Positions 8,461 through 17,153 of a stretch of 40,957 nucleotides of DNA are shown piece by piece. The DNA is from a bacterium. Its GTDB lineage: Bacteria; Patescibacteriota; Minisyncoccia; Minisyncoccales; JANBVM01. The notes beneath the pieces were generated by a model, which saw nothing but the letters and a program-made list of their open reading frames with translations, was not told the origin of the DNA and searched no databases. Made by a program: the position numbers and the translations under genes. Each line of letters starts with the position of its first letter. The first letter of the stretch is position 1. The stretch covers positions 1 through 40,957 of the forward strand of contig DAOUYT010000002.1 in NCBI GenBank assembly GCA_030665965.1, in the 5' to 3' direction.

Positions 8461-8533
8461 GGGCATTTGGCGCAGTGGTTAGCGCGTCTGCTCGACATGC
8501 AGAAGGTCGGGGGTTCAAGTCCCTCAATGCCCA
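8461..8533 (+). tRNA. tRNA-Val(GAC) with C33
   Basis: Acceptor GGGCATT/AATGCCC and stem-loop TCTGC-TCGACAT-GCAGA give anticodon GAC. Position 33, almost always U, is C here. The body is nearly identical to tRNA-Val(UAC) at 3935, which supports the Val identity. The rluA-type start codon follows after a single base. Confidence 0.9.
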
Positions 8534-8534
8534 C

Positions 8535-9275
8535 ATGAGGCTCAAGATTATTTATGAAGATGAGAATCTCTTGGTAATTGATAAACCTTCCAATATGGTA
8601 GTTTTTCCCGAAGGATTGACCAGCCAAGATACTTTGATTGATTTACTTCTGAAGCAATTTCCTTATCTAAAGAATGTTGGTAAACCTCCCAGATACGGAA
8701 TAGTTCATAGGTTAGATAAAGACACCTCAGGAATTTTGTTGACAGCTAAAAACAACAAGGGTTTAATCTTTTTACAAGAACAATTTAAGAACAGAAAAGT
8801 AGTTAAAAAATACATTGCCTTGGTTGTTGGGAACGTCAAGAAAAGCCAGGGAGAAATTAAAACCTTAATCGGTCGTTCGCCAAAAAACAGAATAAAACAA
8901 AGGGTTTATCTACCTCTTGAGCCTGGTTCAAAAGACAAAAGGGAAGCTATAACAAAATACAGGGTTTTAAAGAGATTCTTAAAGAAAGAAAATTCTGGTT
9001 TAAAGAAGGAAGGATATACCTTGCTTGATATTATCCTAAAGACAGGCAGGAAACATCAGATTAGGACCCATTTTAATTATCTGGGCTATCCGATTACAGG
9101 AGATAAACTCTATGCTTTTAAAAATCAAGCCTGTCCTGAAGATTTGAAAAGGCAGTTCCTCCATGCCAGTTTCTTAAAGATAAAGCTCTTAGACGGCAGA
9201 GAAAAAGAATTTAGTTCAGAACTGCCAGAGGATTTAAAAAATGTTTTAGAAAAATTAAATGAAGATACTGGATAA
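8535..9275 (+). CDS. RluA-family pseudouridine synthase
   Basis: A 246-residue RNA pseudouridine synthase. The catalytic motif HRLDKDTSG holds the nucleophile Asp61, and GRKHQIRTHFNYLGYPITGD is the second conserved block. No N-terminal S4 domain is present, so it resembles short RluA/RluD relatives; the target uridine cannot be assigned. The frame opens further upstream (8475), but that would run through tRNA-Val(GAC), so the ATG at 8535 is chosen. It lies one base after the tRNA, leaving no room for a Shine-Dalgarno sequence on a processed message. It overlaps the next gene by 17 bases. Confidence 0.9.
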   Translation: MRLKIIYEDENLLVIDKPSNMVVFPEGLTSQDTLIDLLLKQFPYLKNVGKPPRYGIVHRLDKDTSGILLTAKNNKGLIFLQEQFKNRKVVKKYIALVVGNVKKSQGEIKTLIGRSPKNRIKQRVYLPLEPGSKDKREAITKYRVLKRFLKKENSGLKKEGYTLLDIILKTGRKHQIRTHFNYLGYPITGDKLYAFKNQACPEDLKRQFLHASFLKIKLLDGREKEFSSELPEDLKNVLEKLNEDTG

Positions 9276-9486
9276 AGTTCAGGGACTACCCGATAAAAGG
9301 AAAAAGATAATTGTTTGGGTGGTGTTGATAATCACAGCTGTTTTTCTTTTTAAATTATATGTTCAAAACATGCAAGAGAAAGTTAGAAACATTGAAGGAG
9401 AAAAGATTAAACAAGAGCTTCAAATCCCAAAGCTGCAGGAAGAGCTTAAGGGTTTGCTGCAGTTTGAAATCCCGGAAATAAAATGA
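9259..9486 (+). CDS. Small single-pass membrane protein, function unknown
   Basis: A 75-residue protein with a Lys-rich start, one hydrophobic segment (about residues 19-36, [18 protein letters not shown]) and a charged, coiled-coil-like tail. I do not recognise a family. It overlaps the pseudouridine synthase gene by 17 bases and gyrA by four (ATGA), so the three genes are translationally coupled. The tight coupling supports it being real. Confidence 0.65.
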   Translation: MKILDKVQGLPDKRKKIIVWVVLIITAVFLFKLYVQNMQEKVRNIEGEKIKQELQIPKLQEELKGLLQFEIPEIK

Positions 9487-12400
9487 AAAAAAGAGAAAAA
9501 AAAGTCAACAAAGAAGTCACTAAGGTAGAATCAAGAGAGATTACTCAAGAGATGAAGGAATCATACATTGATTATGCCATGTCAGTGATTATTTCCCGGG
9601 CTCTGCCTGATGTCAGGGATGGATTAAAACCTGTCCAGAGGAGGATTTTATATACCATGTTTGAAGACGGGTTACGGCATGATGCAAGGTCTAGAAAATC
9701 AGCCACTGTTGTTGGGGGTTGTTTGGGCAGGTATCACCCTCACGGTGACCAGGCAGTATACGGGGCGGCAATAAGAATGGCTCAAGATTTTTCCCTGAGA
9801 TATCCTTTGATTCAAGGTCAGGGAAACATGGGTTCAATCGATGACCCAGGAGAATTTGCAGCCATGAGATATTGTATTGCTGGTGATTCCATGGTAGTGA
9901 CCAATCGTTGTTTGGAAAGAATTGATGAAATTTCTGACAAAGAAGATATTTCTTTAAATGTTTTGTCTTTTGCTCAAAAAATAAACTCAGCATCTAAGTG
10001 GTTTGATTCAGGTATTCATCCTGTGTTAGAAGTGAAGACATTCAGAGGTTATAAATTAAAAGGAACAAATAATCATCCAATCTTAACTCTTCAAAAAGAT
10101 ACTGAGGGCAAACCCATATTTAAATGGAAATTATTTAAAGACATTAAAAAAGGAGATTTCGCAGTTATTGATAGAAACAATAAAGCTTTATGGCATTCAA
10201 AGGAAGTAAGTCTCAAACAGTATTATCCTCAAATAAAGAACAGACGCATTGTAATCCATAAGCTACCTTTAAGAATGAACCCAGACTTAGCTTTTTTAAT
10301 GGGTGCAGTTTTATCTGAAGGTTATGTTTCACACAAAAAATCAAAAGCAAAATCTGTTGGTTTTGTTAATACAGATAAAGAATTCATAAGTGCTTTCAAA
10401 AAGAGTTTTAAAAAAATATTTCCTGATTGTAGATTACATGAATTTGAAAGAAGACCTTCAGGTTATGGAAAACTAAAATATACTGCTTTGGAGATTCATT
10501 CTTATCATGTCGTTGAATTTTTGGAAAATTTAGGATTAAAAAATAGTCCTGCATCTAAAAAACAAATTCCTGAAACCATCTTTCACTCAAGTAAAAAATC
10601 AATAGCTGCTTTTCTGAAAGGACTTTTTGAAGGAGATGGATCTATTTATCTTTGTAAATACCGCAATAAAGATACAAAACAAAAATCAATAGAAATAGTC
10701 TATACTTCTTGTAGTAAGAAATTGCTTGAACAGTTACAAATCATATTTTTAAGATTTGGCATAGATTCGTTTTTAAGACCCGAAAGAACAAGAACAACAT
10801 TAAGATTATTCATTCGTGGACACAGCAATTTTAGTTTGTTTAAAAAACAAATTGGTTTTCTCTCAAAACAAAAGAAACAAAGATTAGAGGAATTTTCTAA
10901 AATTAATTCCGATTACAGAATAATGTCTAAGACTGATTATATTCCGTATTTAGCTCAGTATATAAGGGAAAAGTATCAGGGATTAGACATAAAGCGAGCA
11001 GATAAGGTTTGGCTTAAAACCCATAATTTAGATAGATATCCAAAGCTGAGAAAATATTATAATCGTCTGGAACAAATACTAGACCAATTCGATTTAGAGC
11101 TTGTTAAGAATTTCTTAAAAAGCCATTATTTATTTGAGCAGATTGTTTCTATAAAGCAACAAGGAGGGGAACGAGTTTATTCTTTAAGAGTAGATAGTCT
11201 ATGTCATTCTTTTATTTCTAATGGATTTATTAGTCACAACACAGAGATGCGGCTTTCAAAACAAGGCGAAGAAACATTAAAGGATATTAGAAAAGACACT
11301 GTTGATTTTATTGATAATTATGATGGGACACGAAAAGAACCTGTTGTCTTGCCATCTCCCCTTCCCCAGCTTTTATTAAACGGCACCTTGGGAATTGCAG
11401 TGGGAATGGCAACAAACATTCCTCCCAATAATCTGAATGAAATCTGCGATGCTTTAATTTACCTTATCGACCATCCAAAGGCTGACACAGAGGATTTGTT
11501 TAAATTTGTTCAGGGTCCGGATTTCCCAACAGGTGGTTTTATTTATAACAAAAAAGAAATAATTGAAGCCTATTCTCAAGGCAAGGGTCCCATCTTGGTA
11601 AGGGGTAAAACAGAGATAGTTGAAGACAAGAAAGAAAGGCAGCAAATCTTAATTACTGAAATTCCATTTCAGGTTAATAAATCATCCCTGCTTGAAAAAT
11701 TTGCCAGATTGGTTTCAGAAAAGAGACTCAAAGGAATAAGGGATATCAGAGATGAATCAGATAAAGACGGAATGAGGATTGTAATAGATTTACAAAAAGG
11801 GGCAATAGCCAGAAGGGTATTGAACAGGCTTTTTAAATTTACTGATTTACAAAGAGCTTTTCATATGAATATGGTGGCTTTAGTGGATGGAATTCAACCC
11901 AGGATTTTAAACTTTGTTGAGATCTTAAATTATTTTATCTTACACCGAAAAAAAGTTATTTTGAGGAGGGTGAGATATGAATTGAAAAAAGCAAAAGAAA
12001 GGGCTCATATCCTGGCAGGTTTGAACAAATGTTTGTCAAAGATAGATATGGTCATAAAGACAATTAAAAAATCAGCAAACAGGGAGGATGCCAGGAAGAA
12101 TTTAATGAAGCAATTTAAGCTTACAGAGATTCAGGCCAATGCTATTTTAGATACCAGGTTGGCTACCCTGGCCCGTCTGGAAAGAAAAAAGATTGAAGAT
12201 GAGTTAAAAGATTTAAGGGCTAAGATTAAGGAATTAACAGCTATTTTAAAGAGTCCTCAGAGAATAAAACAGATAATCAAAAAAGAACTGAATATGCTGA
12301 AGCAAATCTTTGGAGACGAAAGAAGAACAAAGGTTTTTAATCAGAAGGTAGGGGAAATATCTGAAGAGGATTTAATCCCAAAAGAAGAAACAATTATTAC

Positions 12401-13331
12401 CCTGACCCAGGGAGGATACATTAAAAGAATAAATCCCAAAACCTACAGGATTCAGAGGAGGGGAGGAAAAGGAATTATGGGAATGAAAACAGTGGGTGAG
12501 GATATTGTGGAGCATTTCTTGATAGCCAATACCCATGACAATCTCTTGTTTTTTACTGATTCGGGAAAGGTTTTTAAAGTACCTGTTTATGAGATTCCCG
12601 AAGGAGCAAGAACAGCTAAGGGCAGGGGCTTACTCAACTTCCTGGAAATCTCTTCTGAGGAAAAGGTTTTGTCTTTAATACCTTTGGGTAAAAAAGCTGA
12701 AATGGTTGAAACGAAATATTTAGTAATGGTGACTAAGAAAGGTATAATTAAAAAAACCGCCCTGGAGGATTTCAAAAACATCAGGCGTTCAGGATTAATT
12801 GCCATTTCTTTGAAAAAAGGAGATTTATTGAAAAAGGTGGGTAAAACCACAGGTCAAAATGAAATAATCTTGGTAACCAAGAAAGGACAGTCCATCAGGT
12901 TTAAAGAAAAAGACATCAGGTCCATGGGTCGTTCAGCCGCAGGAGTGAAGGGAATCAGATTGAGAAAAGGAGATGAGGTAGTGGGAATGGATATAGTAAG
13001 ATTAAAAACCAAGAAAGAGTTAAACAACAAACAATATTTACTGGTGGTAAGTGAGAAAGGTTATGGAAAAAGGACGGATTTAAAAGAGTATGGCTTGCAG
13101 AAAAGAGGAGGGGTGGGGGTTAAAACAGCAAGGGTGAGCCCAAAAATAGGAAACCTGGTTGCCTCTAAGGTTTTGACAGGTCAGGAAGATGATTTGATTG
13201 TCATTTCTCAGCATGCTCAGGTAATCAGGATAAAGATTGGTTCCATTTCAAAGATAAGCAGGGCAACCCAGGGAGTCAGGATTATGAGGCTGGGTGAGGG
13301 AGATAGGGTTGTTTCAGCAGCTTTTGTTTAA
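9483..13331 (+). CDS. gyrA: DNA gyrase subunit A with in-frame intein
   Basis: A 1282-residue precursor: 826 residues of GyrA plus a 456-residue intein. The extein has the N-terminal [21 protein letters not shown] and GRYHPHGD regions and the catalytic tyrosine Tyr130 in AAMRY, which passes DNA strands through the enzyme. The C-terminal beta-pinwheel contains QRRGGKG, the GyrA box that separates GyrA from ParC. The intein starts immediately after Tyr130, so the enzyme is inactive until splicing. The start overlaps the upstream small gene by four bases. No gyrB is in the window. Confidence 0.96.
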   Translation: MKKREKKVNKEVTKVESREITQEMKESYIDYAMSVIISRALPDVRDGLKPVQRRILYTMFEDGLRHDARSRKSATVVGGCLGRYHPHGDQAVYGAAIRMAQDFSLRYPLIQGQGNMGSIDDPGEFAAMRYCIAGDSMVVTNRCLERIDEISDKEDISLNVLSFAQKINSASKWFDSGIHPVLEVKTFRGYKLKGTNNHPILTLQKDTEGKPIFKWKLFKDIKKGDFAVIDRNNKALWHSKEVSLKQYYPQIKNRRIVIHKLPLRMNPDLAFLMGAVLSEGYVSHKKSKAKSVGFVNTDKEFISAFKKSFKKIFPDCRLHEFERRPSGYGKLKYTALEIHSYHVVEFLENLGLKNSPASKKQIPETIFHSSKKSIAAFLKGLFEGDGSIYLCKYRNKDTKQKSIEIVYTSCSKKLLEQLQIIFLRFGIDSFLRPERTRTTLRLFIRGHSNFSLFKKQIGFLSKQKKQRLEEFSKINSDYRIMSKTDYIPYLAQYIREKYQGLDIKRADKVWLKTHNLDRYPKLRKYYNRLEQILDQFDLELVKNFLKSHYLFEQIVSIKQQGGERVYSLRVDSLCHSFISNGFISHNTEMRLSKQGEETLKDIRKDTVDFIDNYDGTRKEPVVLPSPLPQLLLNGTLGIAVGMATNIPPNNLNEICDALIYLIDHPKADTEDLFKFVQGPDFPTGGFIYNKKEIIEAYSQGKGPILVRGKTEIVEDKKERQQILITEIPFQVNKSSLLEKFARLVSEKRLKGIRDIRDESDKDGMRIVIDLQKGAIARRVLNRLFKFTDLQRAFHMNMVALVDGIQPRILNFVEILNYFILHRKKVILRRVRYELKKAKERAHILAGLNKCLSKIDMVIKTIKKSANREDARKNLMKQFKLTEIQANAILDTRLATLARLERKKIEDELKDLRAKIKELTAILKSPQRIKQIIKKELNMLKQIFGDERRTKVFNQKVGEISEEDLIPKEETIITLTQGGYIKRINPKTYRIQRRGGKGIMGMKTVGEDIVEHFLIANTHDNLLFFTDSGKVFKVPVYEIPEGARTAKGRGLLNFLEISSEEKVLSLIPLGKKAEMVETKYLVMVTKKGIIKKTALEDFKNIRRSGLIAISLKKGDLLKKVGKTTGQNEIILVTKKGQSIRFKEKDIRSMGRSAAGVKGIRLRKGDEVVGMDIVRLKTKKELNNKQYLLVVSEKGYGKRTDLKEYGLQKRGGVGVKTARVSPKIGNLVASKVLTGQEDDLIVISQHAQVIRIKIGSISKISRATQGVRIMRLGEGDRVVSAAFV
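9873..11240 (+). mobile_element. GyrA intein with LAGLIDADG homing endonuclease
   Basis: Residues 131-586 of the precursor. It begins with Cys131 (CIAGDS, block A), has a block B TNNH (195-198), and ends [17 protein letters not shown] (blocks F and G) before extein Thr587, so all splicing residues are present. The endonuclease region has two LAGLIDADG helices, [10 protein letters not shown] (271-280) and [10 protein letters not shown] (378-387). Their acidic residues Glu279 and Asp385 are intact, so homing activity is plausible. The insertion site, directly after the active-site tyrosine, is the one used by mycobacterial GyrA inteins. Confidence 0.95.
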
Positions 13332-13358
13332 AGATTTAAAATTCCTTGCATCTGTCAC

Positions 13359-13378
13359 AAGACTTTGAAAAGTCTTTT
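13359..13378 (+). terminator. Possible terminator after gyrA
   Basis: A 7-bp stem AAGACTT-TGAA-AAGTCTT followed by TT. The stem is short and the T-run poor. It overlaps a promoter-like TTGAAA, so readthrough is likely. Confidence 0.4.
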
Positions 13379-13392
13379 AAAAGAGGTAAAAT
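13365..13392 (+). promoter_or_regulatory. Predicted promoter of the methyltransferase gene
   Basis: TTGAAA (13365-13370), 16-base spacer and TAAAAT (13387-13392). An AAGGTGAA Shine-Dalgarno-like element follows at about 13397, suitably placed for the ATG at 13412. It is one of the few clear ribosome-binding sites in this window. Confidence 0.5.
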
Positions 13393-13411
13393 AAATAAGG
13401 TGAAGTAAAAC

Positions 13412-13924
13412 ATGGCTTTTCTCAATCCTTCAAAAGTTTTAGACATACTTGATTTAAAAGAAAGCTTAACTGCAGCTGATTTTGGTTCAGGCTCTGGGGG
13501 CTGGGCCATACCTTTGGCAAAGAGATTAAAGCAGGGAAAGGTGTATGCTATAGATATCTTGCAGGAACCCCTTTCAGCCTTAAAAAGCAAGACACGGTTG
13601 GAAAACATCTTAAACATTGAGACAGTAAAATCAGACGTAGAAAGAACATCCAAGTTGTTAAGTAATAGTTGCGATCTGATTTTAATGACAAATCTTTTAT
13701 TTGAGGTGGATGATAAAAAGAAAACAATGGAAGAGGGAAAAAGGGTTTTAAAAAAAGGAGGAAAGCTTTTGATAGTAGACTGGAAGAAAGGCGCTCCCTT
13801 GGGACCCAAAGACAAGGTTTCTGTTGAAGAGATAAAAAAAATAGCCAGAGAAATTGATTTTAAACTGGAGAAAGAATTTGAGGCAGGTCTTTATCACTGG
13901 GGTATGGTGTTTAAAAGGTCTTGA
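13412..13924 (+). CDS. Class I SAM-dependent methyltransferase
   Basis: A 170-residue Rossmann-fold methyltransferase. Motif I is AADFGSGSGG (about residues 19-28), an acidic motif II is in VYAIDI, and LKKGGKLLIVDWK is the post-II strand typical of the UbiE/Methyltransf_11 group. The substrate is unknown. It seems to have its own promoter and ribosome-binding site between gyrA and the VirB2-like cluster, so functional links to either are not shown. Confidence 0.85.
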   Translation: MAFLNPSKVLDILDLKESLTAADFGSGSGGWAIPLAKRLKQGKVYAIDILQEPLSALKSKTRLENILNIETVKSDVERTSKLLSNSCDLILMTNLLFEVDDKKKTMEEGKRVLKKGGKLLIVDWKKGAPLGPKDKVSVEEIKKIAREIDFKLEKEFEAGLYHWGMVFKRS

Positions 13925-13950
13925 GGCTTTAATTTATTTTGTGGTAAAAT
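13921..13950 (+). promoter_or_regulatory. Predicted promoter of the VirB2-like cluster
   Basis: TTGAGG (13921-13926), 18-base spacer and extended -10 TGGTAAAAT (TAAAAT at 13945-13950). The ATG is 31 bases beyond the -10, across an AT-rich stretch. Confidence 0.5.
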
Positions 13951-13980
13951 AATATATATACATAATATATATAAATATAT

Positions 13981-14601
13981 ATGAGAAAAAAAATGTTTCT
14001 TGCTCTTTTAATGGGAGTATTTTGTTTGCTACTTATTTTTTCAATAGCGAGTAATACAAAAGCTGCTTACACTTACATCCCTGTTAATGGAGGAAATGGA
14101 AATGGAAATGGGAATGGGAATGGGAATGGAGGACCTCAACTTTGTAGTCAGGCTCCAGGCGATTGTGACTGTCGAAGTAGTGCCTCATGTCTGGCAGTGG
14201 GAGGGGTCCCAACTGACCACCTTTGTAATAGCGGGATTTGTTGCTGCTATCATGGGACTATTCCTCCAAATGGAAATGGAGATGGAAATGGAAATGGAAA
14301 TGTAAATGGGAATGGAAATGGAGGAGATGGATTAGGTATCACAATTAAAAATCCTTTAGCTGCTAAAAATTTTGAGGACATTATTAATAATCTTATTGAT
14401 TTTATTTTTAATATTGCCATTGTTTTAACTCCTTTGATGATAATTTTAGGTGGAGTCTTATTTGTTACAGCAGCCGGTAACCTTGAACAGGTTACCCGGG
14501 CTAAAAAAATAATCATCTGGACGCTTGTTGGGTTTTTCATAGTTTTACTTGCAAAAGGCATTTCAGATTTAATAGCAACCCTTTTGGGAATTTCAGGTTA
14601 A
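13981..14601 (+). CDS. VirB2/TrbC-like membrane protein with Asn-Gly repeats and Cys-rich region
   Basis: A 206-residue secreted or membrane protein. It has a signal peptide (about residues 1-26), a run of Asn-Gly repeats, and a Cys-rich segment holding eight cysteines (CSQAPGDCDC ... CNSGICCC). A second Asn-Gly run follows, then two hydrophobic helices (about 137-162 and 176-200) separated by a GNLEQVTRAKK loop. The two-helix end matches the TrbC/VirB2 pilin style common in CPR genomes. It is the first of three tandem relatives. The cysteines suggest disulfides outside the cell. No type IV secretion ATPase is nearby. Confidence 0.7.
   Translation: MRKKMFLALLMGVFCLLLIFSIASNTKAAYTYIPVNGGNGNGNGNGNGNGGPQLCSQAPGDCDCRSSASCLAVGGVPTDHLCNSGICCCYHGTIPPNGNGDGNGNGNVNGNGNGGDGLGITIKNPLAAKNFEDIINNLIDFIFNIAIVLTPLMIILGGVLFVTAAGNLEQVTRAKKIIIWTLVGFFIVLLAKGISDLIATLLGISG
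14091..14326 (+). repeat. Two GGAAATGGGAAT-type tandem repeat runs encoding Asn-Gly
   Basis: Hexamer-based repeats (GGAAAT/GGGAAT) lie at about 14091-14131 and 14268-14326 inside the first VirB2-like gene. Both encode Asn-Gly runs that act as linkers on either side of the Cys-rich segment. Their length probably varies by slippage. Confidence 0.8.
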
Positions 14602-14614
14602 ATTTTCATTAATA

Positions 14615-15067
14615 ATGAATAAAAACTTATTAAATTTAATATTATTGTTTTTATTAACTGTTTTAATTCTTCCTTTTTTCGTTTTAGCCCAAGACAGACC
14701 CTTGGATTGTTGTATATTGGGCAAGACAGTTGTCATAGAAGGAAATACCTATAATAAGGGTGAGACCGTTGGGAGAGGAGATATTTGTTCCTTAACCAAT
14801 GCAGCTACAGACCATATAACAAAAAAATGGACATTGATATGTCTCTTGAGTTCGGTAAAGCTTGTTACTGATTGGGTATTTACTTTTTTGGTAATATTTG
14901 TTTCAGCAATGGTAATATTGGGAGCTTATGAAATAAGTACTGCTGCAGGTTCTCCTGAAAAAGTTAAAAAAGGAAAAGACTATATATTATATGCCCTTGT
15001 CGGATTTGTAGTTGCCCTTCTTTCAAAGGGTATTCCAGACCTCATCAGTGTATTGTTGGGAATTTAA
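14615..15067 (+). CDS. VirB2/TrbC-like membrane protein (second copy)
   Basis: A 150-residue paralogue of its neighbours. It has a signal peptide (about residues 1-25, ending VLA-Q), a short extracytoplasmic part with Cys pairs (CCILG, DICS, LICLL), then two hydrophobic helices (about 89-113 and 126-148). The loop between them, TAAGSPEKVKKGKDYI, is shared with the third copy. It starts 13 bases after the first copy ends. Pilin-like function is inferred from the family pattern; an AT-rich hairpin follows the gene. Confidence 0.7.
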   Translation: MNKNLLNLILLFLLTVLILPFFVLAQDRPLDCCILGKTVVIEGNTYNKGETVGRGDICSLTNAATDHITKKWTLICLLSSVKLVTDWVFTFLVIFVSAMVILGAYEISTAAGSPEKVKKGKDYILYALVGFVVALLSKGIPDLISVLLGI

Positions 15068-15071
15068 AGGT

Positions 15072-15089
15072 AGTTTTTAATTAAAAACT
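15072..15089 (+). terminator. AT-rich hairpin between second and third VirB2-like genes
   Basis: A perfect 7-bp stem AGTTTTT-AATT-AAAAACT followed by TTCTG. It is a weak terminator or attenuator that could set relative expression of the pilin-like genes. Confidence 0.35.
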
Positions 15090-15114
15090 TTCTGTTATAG
15101 AATAAAAGGTCGGG

Positions 15115-15120
15115 TAAAAT
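15115..15120 (+). promoter_or_regulatory. -10 element directly before the third VirB2-like gene
   Basis: TAAAAT ends five bases before the ATG at 15126. If used, transcription would start at or next to the start codon and give a leaderless message. No good -35 is visible. Confidence 0.3.
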
Positions 15121-15125
15121 AAAAG

Positions 15126-15548
15126 ATGAAAGTAAACAGAAAAATGAGAAAAATACTTCCAAGTTTGATCTTAGTGGCTGTTTTAGCAGCAGTTCCTTTA
15201 TTGTCTTTAGCTCAACCAGTAGATAGTTGCACCTTGAGACACGATCTTTCAGATTTTGATGCTGCTTGTATTGAAGGTGCCACGGTGAGTGAAGCAGAAA
15301 CTAAGTCTTGGGGAATGTGCTGTATGTTAGATGCAGTTTATACCGTGGTTGATTGGGTATTTTTTGTTCTGGTAGCGGTGGTAGCTCTTTTAACCATTTT
15401 TGGAGGGTTCACCATATCTACGGCAGGTGGAGACCCGGAAAAAGTAAATAAAGGAAGGGATTATATACTATATGCTATGATAGGTTTGGCAGTTGCCCTT
15501 TTGTCTAGAGCAGTTCCATCGGTTGTTGCAGGATTAATAGGAGGATAA
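15126..15548 (+). CDS. VirB2/TrbC-like membrane protein (third copy)
   Basis: A 140-residue paralogue. It has a signal peptide (about residues 1-29, ending SLAQ), a short outside segment with four cysteines (CTLRH, ACIEG, MCCML), and two hydrophobic helices (about 79-102 and 116-138). The shared loop STAGGDPEKVNKGRDYI lies between them. It is closest to the second copy. It ends before a good terminator at 15605, closing the cluster. Confidence 0.7.
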   Translation: MKVNRKMRKILPSLILVAVLAAVPLLSLAQPVDSCTLRHDLSDFDAACIEGATVSEAETKSWGMCCMLDAVYTVVDWVFFVLVAVVALLTIFGGFTISTAGGDPEKVNKGRDYILYAMIGLAVALLSRAVPSVVAGLIGG

Positions 15549-15604
15549 GAATAAGACAGACTGAAGACAGATTTTTTGTGTTTTAAAAAACATTTGATTT
15601 GAAA

Positions 15605-15637
15605 AAATCAGCCCTATTTTTGGGGTTGATTTTATTT
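15605..15637 (+). terminator. Terminator of the VirB2-like cluster
   Basis: A 10-bp stem with one G-U pair (AAATCAGCCC with GGGTTGATTT, seven- to eight-base loop) followed by TATTTATTTT. Confidence 0.7.
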
Positions 15638-15654
15638 ATTTTAAAAGCTAAAAT
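15626..15654 (+). promoter_or_regulatory. Predicted promoter of tRNA-Leu(UAG)
   Basis: TTGATT (15626-15631), 17-base spacer and TAAAAT (15649-15654). The -35 overlaps the 3' arm of the preceding terminator. Confidence 0.45.
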
Positions 15655-15689
15655 TCCTGTAGATAGGGTGAGGTTATAAAATGTTTTTT

Positions 15690-15771
15690 GCCCTCGTGGC
15701 GGAAATGGAATACGCGCAACGCTTAGGACGTTGTCCCGCAAGGGTTGCAGGTTCAAATCCTGCCGAGGGCA
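15690..15771 (+). tRNA. tRNA-Leu(UAG)
   Basis: Plus-strand cloverleaf with acceptor GCCCTCG/CGAGGGC, stem-loop CAACG-CTTAGGA-CGTTG (anticodon UAG) and a long variable arm. The discriminator is A and CCA is not encoded. Confidence 0.95.
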
Positions 15772-15790
15772 TTATCTGTATCTCAAACAA

Positions 15791-15814
15791 AAAACCGCTT
15801 TTTAGGGCGGTTTT
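15791..15814. terminator. Bidirectional terminator between tRNA-Leu and hsp20
   Basis: A perfect 8-bp stem AAAACCGC/GCGGTTTT with an 8-base loop. It has a T-run after the plus-strand arm and an A-run before it, so it can serve both the tRNA and the convergent hsp20 operon. Confidence 0.8.
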
Positions 15815-15825
15815 GATTTTAATAA

Positions 15826-16401
15826 TTAGTCTTCTTTTATAATAATCTTTCTTTTCTTTTCCCTTAATATTTTGGGTACCCTGATTGTTAAAATTCCTTG
15901 TTTTAGGGTTGCCTCAACCTGATTGGGATTAACCTCAACAGGTAATATTATCTGTCTGGAAAATTGTCCCCAATAACATTCCTGAAAAAAATAGTCTTCA
16001 TTTTCTTCTATGGGTCTTTTTCTTTCTCCTCTAATAGTGAGAAGGTCTCCTTCTATTGAAATATCCAGAACTTCTGGTTTTATGCCAGCAATGGCTGATC
16101 GGACAACCAGGTGTGATTCTGTCTGATAAACATCAATTGCCAACTGACCTTCTGTTTCTGGCCATCTTTCTTCTTCCTTTACCAAGGGCTTTTTTATTTT
16201 AACTCTTTCTTTTTTGGGCATTTTTTTTAGTTCTGGTTTCTTTTCTTTTTCAACCTCCAGTTCAATAGGTATTTCTTTGATTTGTTCTTTTTTCGTTTCT
16301 TCTTCAGGCTCTTCTTTTATTTCTTCTTCAGGCTCTTCTTCATTAACCACTTGTTTGATACCCATGCCCTTTTTAAGTTTTTTAAAAAAAGAATTGTTCA
16401 T
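15826..16401 (-). CDS. Hsp20/alpha-crystallin family small heat-shock protein
   Basis: A 191-residue ATP-independent chaperone that holds unfolding proteins. The C-terminal half (about residues 90-190) is the alpha-crystallin domain: AIDVYQTESHLVVRSAIAGIKPEVLDISIEGDLLTIRGERK, then YWGQFSRQIILPVEVN and GILTIRVPK. The first 85 residues are unusually long and charged, with repeated Glu-Glu/Lys blocks. It is the last gene of a minus-strand set after the GT2 and PrsW-like genes, and ends at the bidirectional terminator. Confidence 0.9.
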   Translation of the reverse strand: MNNSFFKKLKKGMGIKQVVNEEEPEEEIKEEPEEETKKEQIKEIPIELEVEKEKKPELKKMPKKERVKIKKPLVKEEERWPETEGQLAIDVYQTESHLVVRSAIAGIKPEVLDISIEGDLLTIRGERKRPIEENEDYFFQECYWGQFSRQIILPVEVNPNQVEATLKQGILTIRVPKILREKKRKIIIKED

Positions 16402-16427
16402 GTGTTAATAAATTAAATAATTAATAA

Positions 16428-17153
16428 TTAAATATTTTGTTTGTGGGATATGTCTATTTTCTTTAGTTTTTTAAAACCAAAAGAAATAAAGACAGCTGAA
16501 ATCATTAAAAGGGAAAAGGGAATTAAAATCTCTGAACCTTTTTCCATTTCTATTATAGAGAAATTATAGAAACCATGCAAGAGGATAGCTAATAGAAAGC
16601 CTACTGTGAGTAATTTCCCTCTTTTTTGTTTTTCAAAGAATGAAAGACCAATGAAAAAACCAATGATGGCTGAAGACAGGGCGTGTAAAAAAGTAGCCCC
16701 CAGGAACCTTAAGAGAGAAATCTTAAATATTTCTCCCCAAAAGACAGGCCTTATCAAGGGAGACAGGATTAAAAGGTTTTCTCCGGCAGCAAAACCTAAA
16801 GCTGCAATAATCATATAAATCATAGCGTCTACGGGTTCATCAAATTCAGGGTCGTTTAAAATCTTTTCTTTAACCACCAAGAATTTTAAGAATTCTTCAA
16901 CCAAGGCCACCCCCACAAACATGCTTAAAACCAAGGTAACAAAAGGCGAAAGATTTAATAATTTAATTTTTTCATAAAATATTGTTTCAAAAAAAAGGGC
17001 AGGCAGGGTCAACAGCATCCCGTAAAAAAAGATTTTTAGAATCATTGATTTTGGTTCTGGTTTGACGTCTCTCCTGAGATAAAATTGGAGCCACAAGAAG
17101 CTGGGCAGTATTCCAAAAAAGATGTAGACAGAATAATTTAGAAAATAATTCAT
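16428..17153 (-). CDS. PrsW-family intramembrane protease
   Basis: A 241-residue protein with about seven hydrophobic segments. It shows the hallmarks of the PrsW family: VEEFLKF (the EExxK-type motif), FLHALSSAIIGFFIG, and HGFYNF near the end, which carry the Glu and His residues thought to form the active site. In Bacillus, PrsW cuts an anti-sigma factor, but the substrate here is unknown. Its start overlaps the glycosyltransferase stop by four bases (ATGA). Confidence 0.85.
   Translation of the reverse strand: MNYFLNYSVYIFFGILPSFLWLQFYLRRDVKPEPKSMILKIFFYGMLLTLPALFFETIFYEKIKLLNLSPFVTLVLSMFVGVALVEEFLKFLVVKEKILNDPEFDEPVDAMIYMIIAALGFAAGENLLILSPLIRPVFWGEIFKISLLRFLGATFLHALSSAIIGFFIGLSFFEKQKRGKLLTVGFLLAILLHGFYNFSIIEMEKGSEILIPFSLLMISAVFISFGFKKLKKIDISHKQNI

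Noticed and set aside
8475-8534. N-terminal extension of the pseudouridine synthase.
   Set aside because: It lies inside tRNA-Val(GAC).
9483-13331. ParC (topoisomerase IV) instead of GyrA.
   Set aside because: The C-terminal QRRGGKG GyrA box favours gyrase.
14087-14561. Frames rich in Met-Glu or Pro-Phe over the first VirB2-like gene.
   Set aside because: They are other-frame readings of the Asn-Gly repeats.
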